NCBI GenBank assembly: GCA_018241695.1
Contig: JAFEDH010000004.1
Location: 359,500 to 423,499 of the forward strand
Source: Pseudomonadota bacterium
Lineage (GTDB): Bacteria; Pseudomonadota; Gammaproteobacteria; Burkholderiales; Rhodocyclaceae
Reading direction: 5' to 3'
Length of the DNA: 64,000 bases
Part shown: positions 1 through 10,506 of the stretch, in pieces
How the letters are laid out: each line of letters starts with the position of its first letter
Position numbering within the stretch: the stretch's first letter is position 1
Program-made: the position numbers and the translations under genes
The notes under the pieces: model-generated
The model's database searches: none
Seen by the model: only the letters and a program-made list of their open reading frames with translations
What the model was told of the DNA's origin: nothing

Positions 1-640
1 AGGACGGAGTGGACGGGATGCCGGCGGCGTTCGTGGTGTTTGCGACGTTCCCGGCAGGGCGCCGGGTCAGGGCCGAGTCCACCAGTTCCAGCACCATCTC
101 CACCTGTCGCTCCCGTGCCTCGGGTGAGAGCGGATCGATATCGAGCAGCGGACGATACAGCGGCGCCAGGGTGATGTAGGAAATCAGCAGGTTGTTGAAG
201 TCCATCGCGCCCCAGGGTTGCAGCGGGGGCGGCAGGTGCATGCCGCTGGCCGCCGGCTCGAACAGGGGGCGGAGAAACTCGGTCAGCAGTGCCCGGGCAT
301 GAGGGGTCGGCGCCAGTGCCGCGTGCTGCAGCAGCCGTGCGAAATTGGGATGATCAAAATAGGTTTCGGCCATGGACCGGGCCCAGCGCAGCGCACTCTC
401 CCGGTCTGTCGCGCTCCCTTGCACCGCCTGCCCGATCAGCGGCTGGAAATGGGCCATGAGCCGCTCCAGCACGGCGCCATAGAGCGCCTCCTTGCCACGG
501 AAATGGTTGTACAGGCTGGGGGGGCGCACGCCCACCCGGGCGGCGATGTCACCCATGGACGTGCCCTGATAGCCGTGGCGGGCGAAAAGTGCTTCGGCGG
601 CATCGAGGATGCGTTCCGCGGTCGGGCGGCTGTCCGTCAT
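1..640 (-). CDS. TetR/AcrR family transcriptional regulator (partial, C-terminus beyond window)
   Basis: The reverse strand is open from an ATG at 638-640 to the left edge, giving 213 codons without a stop, so the C-terminus is missing. The N-terminus carries a TetR-type helix-turn-helix: a helix with DAAEALFARHGY is followed by MGDIAARVGVRPPSLYNHF and KEALY at about residues 13-52. The rest is a helical ligand-binding region with no feature that names an effector. It is transcribed away from metH, and the two share a 277-base spacer. TetR proteins often repress their neighbours, but the adjacent metH has its own riboswitch, so a role for this regulator in methionine metabolism is not supported. 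Its target is unknown. Confidence 0.85.
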   Translation of the reverse strand, partial: MTDSRPTAERILDAAEALFARHGYQGTSMGDIAARVGVRPPSLYNHFRGKEALYGAVLERLMAHFQPLIGQAVQGSATDRESALRWARSMAETYFDHPNFARLLQHAALAPTPHARALLTEFLRPLFEPAASGMHLPPPLQPWGAMDFNNLLISYITLAPLYRPLLDIDPLSPEARERQVEMVLELVDSALTRRPAGNVANTTNAAGIPSTPS

Positions 641-714
641 GGGATGAGTCTTCGTTCTTGCAGTATCCGGGCCGTCATTCTATCGGTCGCGGCAGGCGGG
701 CCGGGCCGGCGCGT

Positions 715-720
715 TATAAT
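715..720 (+). promoter_or_regulatory. -10 box of the metH promoter
   Basis: A perfect TATAAT lies here. It predicts a start of transcription at about 726-728, exactly where the first strand of the riboswitch begins. No good -35 hexamer is visible 16-18 bases upstream in this GC-rich stretch, so the promoter may be weak or activator dependent. Confidence 0.6.
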
Positions 721-727
721 CCCCGGC

Positions 728-826
728 CTTCGAGGAGCGCTGCGAGGCGGCCGGCGACAGAACACTGTCCGCTTCCGCCCCAGGCTCGGGGACCGCGCCG
801 GGGGCGCGGATGTGTCAACGGCGCTC
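728..826 (+). promoter_or_regulatory. S-adenosylhomocysteine (SAH) riboswitch upstream of metH
   Basis: The stretch contains the conserved SAH-riboswitch blocks in order. GAGGAGCGCTGCGA lies at about 732-745, CCAGGCTCG at 780-788, and AACGGCGCTC at 817-826. P1 can form between 728-734 and 785-791. The hallmark pseudoknot is perfect: GAGCGC at 735-740 pairs with GCGCTC at 821-826. A variable hairpin region lies between 746 and 779. In this family SAH binding turns expression on, and the usual targets are SAH-recycling genes, including metH. The position directly after a -10 box and about 90 bases before the metH start fits. Identification rests on sequence blocks and pairing seen by eye; a covariance-model search (Rfam SAH riboswitch) would settle it. 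Confidence 0.88.
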
Positions 827-917
827 GCCCATCCCGGAGCCTTGCTCCGCCGGCACGGGGGAGCGCACAGATCACCGGGTCCGCCTTCCACCGTTCCGGT
901 CATGCATGGAGAACGCC

Positions 918-4661
<3,744 letters not shown>

Positions 4662-4678
4662 TCCGGGCTCCTGGCGAC

Positions 4679-5140
4679 ATGCCGCACCCCGCTGTTCCGC
4701 TGCGTTCCTTCGCCGACCGGGCGCGTCAGGTCGTCCTGTTCGAGATCCTCGGCCTGATCCTGATCACGCCGCTGTTTTCCTGGGCCAGCGGCCATCCGCT
4801 CGATAGTGCCGCAGGGTTGCTGGCGGTGCTCTCCCTCGTCGCCGCGATCTGGAACGGGGCCTATTCGACCAGCGTCGATTGGCTGCAGGCGCGCCTTTTC
4901 GGCCAGCGCGCCGATCAGCGCGGCTTTCTGGCGCGCGGCCTGCACGCCCTGATGTTCGAGACCGGCCTGCTGGTACTGACCCTGCCCATCATCGTGGCAT
5001 GGACAAAAATGAGCTGGTGGCCGGCCCTGATGGCTGATCTGGGGCTGGCCTGTGCCTATACCATCTATGCCTTCGTCTTCAATCTGGCCTATGACCGGCG
5101 CTTCCCCATTGCCCCTCATGGCCGGCACGAGACACCATGA
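4679..5140 (+). CDS. PACE-family multidrug efflux transporter (AceI-like)
   Basis: A 153-residue inner-membrane protein with four predicted membrane segments arranged as two repeats of the bacterial transmembrane pair domain. The first helix carries the acidic residue expected for proton-coupled export (VVLFEILGLILITP). The second has IWNGAYSTSVDW and the fourth ends FVFNLAYDRRFP, both typical of PACE proteins. These proteins export biguanides such as chlorhexidine and, in some cases, polyamines; the substrate here is unknown. The start at 4679 gives the usual family length. It lies 17 bases after metH, and its stop overlaps the start of the next gene in an ATGA arrangement, so it is probably cotranscribed with both. 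Confidence 0.85.
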   Translation: MPHPAVPLRSFADRARQVVLFEILGLILITPLFSWASGHPLDSAAGLLAVLSLVAAIWNGAYSTSVDWLQARLFGQRADQRGFLARGLHALMFETGLLVLTLPIIVAWTKMSWWPALMADLGLACAYTIYAFVFNLAYDRRFPIAPHGRHETP

Positions 5141-5766
5141 GCGTGCAGATCTGGCTCGCCTATTGCAGCGCCGCCATCGCCATTTCGCTGTCCCCCGGGC
5201 CGGGCGCTGTGGCCTCCATGACGGCAGGATTGCGCAACGGCTTCATGCGAGGGTACGGCGTCGTGCTGGGTTTACAACTCGGCATCATTGCCCTGTTTCT
5301 GGTCGCCGCCAGTGGCATTGGCGCCTTGCTGGCGTCTTCCCCGCGCGCCTTCGCCCTGCTGCGCTGGAGCGGAGTTGCCTATCTGGTATGGCTGGGCCTG
5401 GCGCAATGGCGGGCAAAGCGCGCCGTGTTTCCGACCGGATCGATGCAGCCTGCTTTTCCCGAGCCGCTGCGCACCCTGCTGCTGCGCGGCTTTCTGGTGA
5501 ATATCAGCAATCCCAAGGGCTTGCTGTTCCTGCTCGCGGTGACGCCGCAGTTCATCGATGCCACGCAGCCTCTGGCCCTGCAGTATTTCACCCTGGCCGC
5601 CACCACGCTCAGTGTGGACATGACGATCATGGCGGGCTATACCCTGCTGCCCCTGCGGATTGCCACGCTGTTTGCTTCGCCGGATCGTGTGCGCTGGCTC
5701 AACCGGGCGCTGGGGCTGCTTTTCCTGCTGATGGCCGCATCCCTGGCCACTTTCCACCGTCAATGA
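5137..5766 (+). CDS. LysE/RhtB family exporter
   Basis: A 209-residue membrane protein with about six hydrophobic segments. It shows LysE-type signatures: the N-terminal SLSPGPGAVASMTAGLRNG, then LRWSGVAYLVWLGLAQWR, and RGFLVNISNPKGLLFLLAV. The family exports amino acids or related small metabolites across the inner membrane; homoserine, threonine, lysine and leucine exporters cannot be told apart by eye. It overlaps the PACE gene by four bases (ATGA), which implies translational coupling. Its place in a metH-headed run makes export of a sulfur or aspartate-family amino acid an attractive guess, but only a guess. Confidence 0.9.
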   Translation: MSVQIWLAYCSAAIAISLSPGPGAVASMTAGLRNGFMRGYGVVLGLQLGIIALFLVAASGIGALLASSPRAFALLRWSGVAYLVWLGLAQWRAKRAVFPTGSMQPAFPEPLRTLLLRGFLVNISNPKGLLFLLAVTPQFIDATQPLALQYFTLAATTLSVDMTIMAGYTLLPLRIATLFASPDRVRWLNRALGLLFLLMAASLATFHRQ

Positions 5767-5785
5767 CATTCATCGTGAAGTCCCG

Positions 5786-6142
5786 ATGCCAGAACTGATC
5801 CATTTCTCCGATCCCCTGCCCGTCCCGGTGGAGGACCGTCCTTCCGCCGAACGCTGCATCGGCATCGCGCCTTTACGCACCACCTGGAGCCGCTATGAAT
5901 CCGGCGCCATGGATTGTGGTGAATGGGCCTGCGAGCCCGGTGCATGGAAGATCGCCTTTCACGAAGAACACCACGAATTCTTCCATGTCCTCGCCGGCCG
6001 TCTGCGCATTCACGACGAGACCGGCGTATTCCGCGAATTCGGCCCCGGTGATGCCGGCGTGATTCCGGCGGGTTTTACCGGGATTTTCGAAGTGATCGAA
6101 CCGGTACGCAAACGTTATGTCATGATCGATGGACAGGTTTGA
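5786..6142 (+). CDS. Cupin-domain protein of unknown substrate
   Basis: A 118-residue single-domain cupin. The core strand pattern includes ESGAMDCGEWACEPGAWKI, then HHEFFHVLAGRLRIHDETG and FGPGDAGVIPAGFTGIFEV. These match the small (S)-ureidoglycine-aminohydrolase-type cupin domain (DUF861) found alone in many bacteria. His, Glu and possibly a later residue could bind a metal. Isolated members have no agreed function. It sits 19 bases after lysE and 12 bases before selO on the same strand. Confidence 0.8.
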   Translation: MPELIHFSDPLPVPVEDRPSAERCIGIAPLRTTWSRYESGAMDCGEWACEPGAWKIAFHEEHHEFFHVLAGRLRIHDETGVFREFGPGDAGVIPAGFTGIFEVIEPVRKRYVMIDGQV

Positions 6143-6154
6143 TCCGGAACTTTC

Positions 6155-7636
6155 ATGACCGCTCCGCGCCCCTTCGCTTTCGATAACAGCTATGCCCGCG
6201 ATCTGGAGGGGCTGTATGTGCGCTGGCAGGCCGCGCATGCGCCCCGCCCCACCCCGATCCGGGTCAATGCCGCTCTGGCCGGGGAACTGGGAGTTTCCCC
6301 CGAGGCCCTGATGGATGAGCAGGGCCTTGCCATGCTCGCCGGCAATGTGGTTCCCGCAGGTGCCGAACCCCTGGCCCAGGCGTATGCGGGCCACCAGTTC
6401 GGCGGCTTTTCGCCCCGGCTCGGCGATGGCCGCGCCCTGCTGCTGGGAGAAGTGATCGATCGCCAGGGCCAGCGGCGTGACATCGCCTTCAAGGGCTCGG
6501 GACGCACCCCGTTTTCCCGCAATGGCGATGGCAAATGCGCGCTGGGGCCGGCGCTGCGCGAATATCTCATGGGCGAGGCCATGGCCGCTTTCGGCATTCC
6601 CACCACCCGTGCCCTGGCGGTGGTGGCAACGGGCGACACGGTCCTGCGCGAGCGCCCGCTGCCAGGGGTGGTGCTGACCCGTGTCGCCGCCAGCCACCTG
6701 CGGGTGGGGACCTTCGAATATGCTGCCACCCATCTCGGCGCCGAAGGGGTGAGGCGGCTTGCCGGCTACACGCTGGCCCGTCACTATCCCGAACTGAACG
6801 GGGAGCCGGAGCCTTGTCTGGCACTGCTGAAAGCGCTGATCGACCGTCAGGCAACGCTTGTTGCCCGCTGGATGGGGGTGGGCTTCATCCATGGGGTGAT
6901 GAATACCGACAACATGACCCTCTCCGGCGAGACCATCGACTACGGCCCGTGCGCTTTCATGGAAGCCTACGATCCGGCCACCGTCTTCAGTTCCATCGAC
7001 CATCATGGACGCTACGCCTACGGCAACCAGCCGTCCATCGCACAGTGGAATCTGGCGCGGTTTGCCGAAACCCTGCTCGGCCTGATCGATGCCGATGAGA
7101 ACCGTGCGGTGGAACGGGCCAGTGCGGCCATTCACGATTTCGTCGATGTCTTCGAGGCGCGCTGGAGCGAGGTATTCGGCGCCAAGCTGGGGCTGGATGG
7201 ATCAGGCGATGCGGCAGCCGACCGCGCCCTGATCGAGGATTTTCTGGGCCTGCTCAAGGCCCGCAAGCTGGATTTCACCCTGGCTTTCCGCGCCCTGTAC
7301 GATGTCGCCGCGGGCGATGCGAAGGCGCCGCAGCAACTCTTTACGGTAGATGACACCGGATGGATCGAATGGCGCCGGCGCTGGATGGCGCGTCAGCCGC
7401 AACGTAGTCCCGCGCTGCTTGCCGCCATGTCACACGCCAATCCCTGGCTGATTCCACGCAACTACCGCGTGGAAGAGGCGCTGGAGGCTGCTGTCGACCG
7501 TGGTGACCTGGCTCCCTTCGACCGCCTGCTCGCCGCGCTGCAGGCGCCTTCACAGGTACGGTCCGGGTTCGCCATGTATGCCACGCCCGCGCCGGCCGAG
7601 ATCACCGCCCGTTACCAGACCTTCTGCGGCACCTGA
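6155..7636 (+). CDS. selO: Protein adenylyltransferase SelO (YdiU/UPF0061)
   Basis: A 493-residue pseudokinase-fold protein that transfers AMP rather than phosphate to Ser/Thr/Tyr of target proteins, linked in E. coli to redox stress. Family blocks are clear: YAGHQFGGFSPRLGDGRA, then FKGSGRTPFSRNGDGKCALG, GIPTTRALAVVATG, HGVMNTDNMTLSGETIDYGP and FMEAYDP. The C-terminus is TFCGT, with Cys third from the end. This is where eukaryotic SelO has selenocysteine and bacterial members have Cys. Length fits the bacterial family. It ends the rightward gene run that starts with metH. Confidence 0.95.
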   Translation: MTAPRPFAFDNSYARDLEGLYVRWQAAHAPRPTPIRVNAALAGELGVSPEALMDEQGLAMLAGNVVPAGAEPLAQAYAGHQFGGFSPRLGDGRALLLGEVIDRQGQRRDIAFKGSGRTPFSRNGDGKCALGPALREYLMGEAMAAFGIPTTRALAVVATGDTVLRERPLPGVVLTRVAASHLRVGTFEYAATHLGAEGVRRLAGYTLARHYPELNGEPEPCLALLKALIDRQATLVARWMGVGFIHGVMNTDNMTLSGETIDYGPCAFMEAYDPATVFSSIDHHGRYAYGNQPSIAQWNLARFAETLLGLIDADENRAVERASAAIHDFVDVFEARWSEVFGAKLGLDGSGDAAADRALIEDFLGLLKARKLDFTLAFRALYDVAAGDAKAPQQLFTVDDTGWIEWRRRWMARQPQRSPALLAAMSHANPWLIPRNYRVEEALEAAVDRGDLAPFDRLLAALQAPSQVRSGFAMYATPAPAEITARYQTFCGT

Positions 7637-7696
7637 ACCGTAGCCGGACCACGCCCGGATTACGGCTGAATCAGGTGATGGTGGCCGTTGTGGCGG

Positions 7697-8029
7697 CTAC
7701 ACACCCCAGGTGACCGGTTTCTTTTTTTTCTCCGCCCACTCCAGCAGTTCCAGCAGCGGCGCGGCGCGTTGCGTCAGCGAGACGAATGGGCGTGTGCCAC
7801 CACCCGGTACGGATTCGCTGGCCGGGCGGTCATCTTCGGCCATGGCGGACCACCGGCGCCTGTCGTCTTCCACTGCGGTGCGCAGGGTGGCGATGGCGGC
7901 GGGGAGTTGCTCCACGGTGACGATGCCCTGGTCGTCGGGTGATTTGCCCATGAGTTCCATCAGGCGCCGGGCGACATCGCCGAACATGATGACATCGCCG
8001 GCAGCGGCGGAACGGAAGGTGATGATCAC
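7697..8029 (-). CDS. DUF1840 family protein
   Basis: A 110-residue protein starting at a GTG (8027-8029) that overlaps the TGA of the upstream hydrolase (GTGA), so translation is probably coupled. It reads MIITFRSAAAGDVIMFGDVA at the N-terminus, followed by RRLMELMG. This is the pattern of the small DUF1840 family, common in betaproteobacteria. The C-terminal half is charged, with AEKKKKPVTWGV at the end. No catalytic motif or membrane segment is visible and the function is unknown. Confidence 0.75.
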   Translation of the reverse strand: MIITFRSAAAGDVIMFGDVARRLMELMGKSPDDQGIVTVEQLPAAIATLRTAVEDDRRRWSAMAEDDRPASESVPGGGTRPFVSLTQRAAPLLELLEWAEKKKKPVTWGV

Positions 8030-8886
8030 CGCTCCGTTTCCTGGCAGGCCCGGCCCGTGCCGCTGGCCTGCGTCAGATTGTCGGCCCATTCACGCAGGTG
8101 ACCGGCGACGGTTTCCCAGTCATGCTCCAGCATGATGCCGTGGCCGAGGCCGGGAAAGATCACCGGTTCCACGCCATAGCTGCGGGCGGTCATGACGGCC
8201 GTGGAGGCAGGCATCAGACGGTCGAATTCGGCGCCGGCCACCAGCAGGCGTTGCCCGATCTGGTCGGGACCTCCGAGATTTTCGACCACCTGGCGGGGTC
8301 TGGGCAGGTTGAACAGGCTCATGTCCCAGATGGCACGGTAGGACTCGGTCTGGGCCTGGCGCAGGAAGCGCTTCAGATCGGCGACATCGATGGGCTGGGC
8401 GAAGAGGGCTTCGCGGATGGCATCCAGCGAGCCACGTCCGCCGGCCATCAGCGTATTGAGTTCCTTGAGCAGGCTGGGGCGCGAGAAGAGCAGGCCGAAG
8501 GCGGCAGACATCAGGCCCTGGGGCGGTACGGTGCACAGCAGGGCGGCCCCCGGCGCGGTGGCATGCTCCAGGTATTTCTGCAGGACGAAGCCGCCCATCG
8601 AATGACCGATCAGGAGCGGTGCTGTATCCAGTGACTCGATGGTTTGGGAGACATCCTCCACATAGTCGGCGATGGAGAGACTGTCGAAACGGCCCCGGTC
8701 CGAGCTTTTCCCGTGTCCTGAGAGGGAGAGGGCATAGGCATCGTAGCCCGCACGCGCGAAGTAGGGAAGAAAGTGATCTTCCCAGCACCAGGCACCGGTA
8801 AAGGCGCCATGGATGAAGAGCAGGGGCCGGTTCCGCACCGGACCCTGGGCGGGATGGTGGAGTATTTCGAGACTGGCGGATGTCAA
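8026..8886 (-). CDS. Alpha/beta-fold hydrolase
   Basis: A 286-residue hydrolase with the oxyanion motif HGAFTGAWCWEDHF near residues 26-39, the nucleophile elbow GHSMGG, and a late GLGHGIMLEHDW that supplies the catalytic His. This is the general lipase/esterase layout; the substrate cannot be read from the sequence. The frame opens with a TTG at 8886 and no ATG lies before the oxyanion motif, so the start is uncertain. It is coupled to the DUF1840 gene by a GTGA overlap. Confidence 0.85.
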   Translation of the reverse strand: MTSASLEILHHPAQGPVRNRPLLFIHGAFTGAWCWEDHFLPYFARAGYDAYALSLSGHGKSSDRGRFDSLSIADYVEDVSQTIESLDTAPLLIGHSMGGFVLQKYLEHATAPGAALLCTVPPQGLMSAAFGLLFSRPSLLKELNTLMAGGRGSLDAIREALFAQPIDVADLKRFLRQAQTESYRAIWDMSLFNLPRPRQVVENLGGPDQIGQRLLVAGAEFDRLMPASTAVMTARSYGVEPVIFPGLGHGIMLEHDWETVAGHLREWADNLTQASGTGRACQETER

Positions 8887-8916
8887 GATGAACGCGATCT
8901 CACGGGAACAGGCCGC

Positions 8917-8922
8917 ATTTTA
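8917..8922 (-). promoter_or_regulatory. Possible -10 box for the hydrolase-DUF1840 pair
   Basis: On the reverse strand TAAAAT lies here, with ATGGCA (four of six matches to TTGACA) 17 bases upstream at 8940-8945. Transcription would start about 25 bases before the hydrolase start codon. The match is modest. Confidence 0.4.
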
Positions 8923-8971
8923 CGCGGCGATCTCCCCGATGCCATACTCCACCGGCTGCAAGGATCATGGC

Positions 8972-9178
8972 TTAAATCCCCTTTTTGCGCCGCGAGGTGA
9001 CACTCTCGCCGCCAATCCCCCAGTTGTCGGTATCCACTTCGTCGATCACCACCACGGTCGTGGCCGGGTTCTTGCCCAGCACGTCGCGCAGGAGTTCGGT
9101 GGCACCCTGAATCAGGCGAGCCTTTTGTGCAGGGCTGACATTGCCTTCGCGGGTGATCTTGATGTTGACGTAGGGCAT
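8972..9178 (-). CDS. 4-oxalocrotonate tautomerase family protein
   Basis: A 68-residue protein beginning MPYVNIKITREG, so removal of Met exposes the catalytic Pro1 of the tautomerase superfamily. The body fits the short beta-alpha-beta monomer, and the end reads WGIGGESVTSRRKKG. The start at 9178 is chosen because the Pro must directly follow the initiator Met; the open frame extends further upstream, but that part overlaps cca. The substrate is unknown, and short tautomerases also occur outside catechol degradation. It lies 10 bases after cca and may be read from the same transcript. Confidence 0.85.
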   Translation of the reverse strand: MPYVNIKITREGNVSPAQKARLIQGATELLRDVLGKNPATTVVVIDEVDTDNWGIGGESVTSRRKKGI

Positions 9179-9188
9179 GGGCGAACTT

Positions 9189-10409
9189 TCAGGATTGTTT
9201 GTCGAGCCGGGCGGCGACGGCGATGACCCGGGCGTGGTGCACGGCATCCGCGATTCGTGCCGGATCGTCGCAGCTGCGGGCGATGTCGCCGGCGTCCACG
9301 GTGCGGATGGTTTCCAGTGCTTCACGCCAGATACCGGCCTGGGAATAGGATTTGTTTTCCCAGCCCAGCCGCCCCCGGTAATCGGCTTCGCAGGCGGTCA
9401 GCACCTGATCGAAACGCCCGGGCCGGCGCAGGGCGTCGCAACGTTCCAGAAGGCGCACCACGGTGCCGGCACGCAGTTCGGCCACGCGGTGAATGTCGCC
9501 ATGGTAGCGGGCCGTGAGCAGGGCGGTGTCGCGGCATTCGGCCGGTACCCGCAGCCGTGCGCAGAGCGGCATGATCAGGTCCACGCTGCGCTGCTCGTGA
9601 CCGATGTGGCGCGGCAGCACGGAGTCGGGCGTATTGCCCTTGCCCAGATCGTGGGTGAGCGCGGCGAAGCGTGCGGGGAGCGGCGCCGCAAGGTGGGCAC
9701 TCATGTCCATCACCATCATCATGTGCACCCCGGTATCCACCTCGGGGTGGTATTCGGCCCGCTGCGGAACGCCCCAGAGGCAGTCGAGTTCGGGCAGCAG
9801 GCGGGCCAGGGCGCCACAGTCGCGCAACACCTCGAACATGCGCGCGGGGCGGGTTTCCATCAGTCCTCGTGCCAGTTCCTGCCAGACCCGTTCCGGCACC
9901 AGGGCGTCGATCTCGCCGTCATCCACCATCCGCACCATCAATGCACGGGTTTCCGGGGCCACTGAAAAATCGGCGAAGCGGGCGGCGAAGCGGGCCAGCC
10001 GCAGAATCCGCACCGGGTCCTCGGCAAAGGCGGGGGAAACATGACGCAGCACCCGGGCGGCGAGATCGGCGCGGCCACCGTGCGGATCGACCAGGTCACC
10101 GGCATGGCTGCGGGCGATGGCGTTGATGGTGAGATCGCGGCGGACCAGGTCCTGTTCCAGGGTGACCTCGGGCGCGGTGTGGAAGATGAATCCATCGTAG
10201 CCCGGCGCGGTTTTGCGCTCGGTACGGGCGAGGGCGTATTCCTCCCGTGTTTCAGGATGAAGGAAGACGGGGAAATCGCGACCGACGGGCTTGAAGCCCC
10301 GCGCCACCATCATTTCCGGCGTGGCGCCGACGACCACCCAGTCGCGATCCTGTACCGGCCGGCCCAGCAGTTCATCACGTACGGCACCGCCGACGATATA
10401 GGTTTCCAT
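9189..10409 (-). CDS. cca: Multifunctional CCA-adding tRNA nucleotidyltransferase
   Basis: A 406-residue enzyme that adds or repairs the 3' CCA end of tRNA. The N-terminus has the polymerase-beta-type signature VGGAVRDELLGR with QDRDWVVVGATPEM and the DxD-type acidic pair. A downstream block reads RRDLTINAIAR. The C-terminal half contains an HD phosphohydrolase domain (HMMMVMDMSAHL, ALTHDLGKGNTP), as in the full-length E. coli-type enzyme that also has 2',3'-cyclic phosphodiesterase and phosphatase activity. Length is typical. It starts 97 bases after the slt stop. Confidence 0.95.
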   Translation of the reverse strand: METYIVGGAVRDELLGRPVQDRDWVVVGATPEMMVARGFKPVGRDFPVFLHPETREEYALARTERKTAPGYDGFIFHTAPEVTLEQDLVRRDLTINAIARSHAGDLVDPHGGRADLAARVLRHVSPAFAEDPVRILRLARFAARFADFSVAPETRALMVRMVDDGEIDALVPERVWQELARGLMETRPARMFEVLRDCGALARLLPELDCLWGVPQRAEYHPEVDTGVHMMMVMDMSAHLAAPLPARFAALTHDLGKGNTPDSVLPRHIGHEQRSVDLIMPLCARLRVPAECRDTALLTARYHGDIHRVAELRAGTVVRLLERCDALRRPGRFDQVLTACEADYRGRLGWENKSYSQAGIWREALETIRTVDAGDIARSCDDPARIADAVHHARVIAVAARLDKQS

Positions 10410-10506
10410 TGTGCGGTCGCCGGGCGTTATCGGGGCGTGCGCTGCGCCGGTGAGAAAAACCTTGCACTCCCCCGAAAGTCCGGATTGCCGATGCAGCGTG
10501 GCCGGC

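Noticed and set aside
7638..7672. Imperfect hairpin between selO and the DUF1840 gene
   Set aside because: Stem is broken by bulges and has no U-tract; not strong enough for a terminator call.
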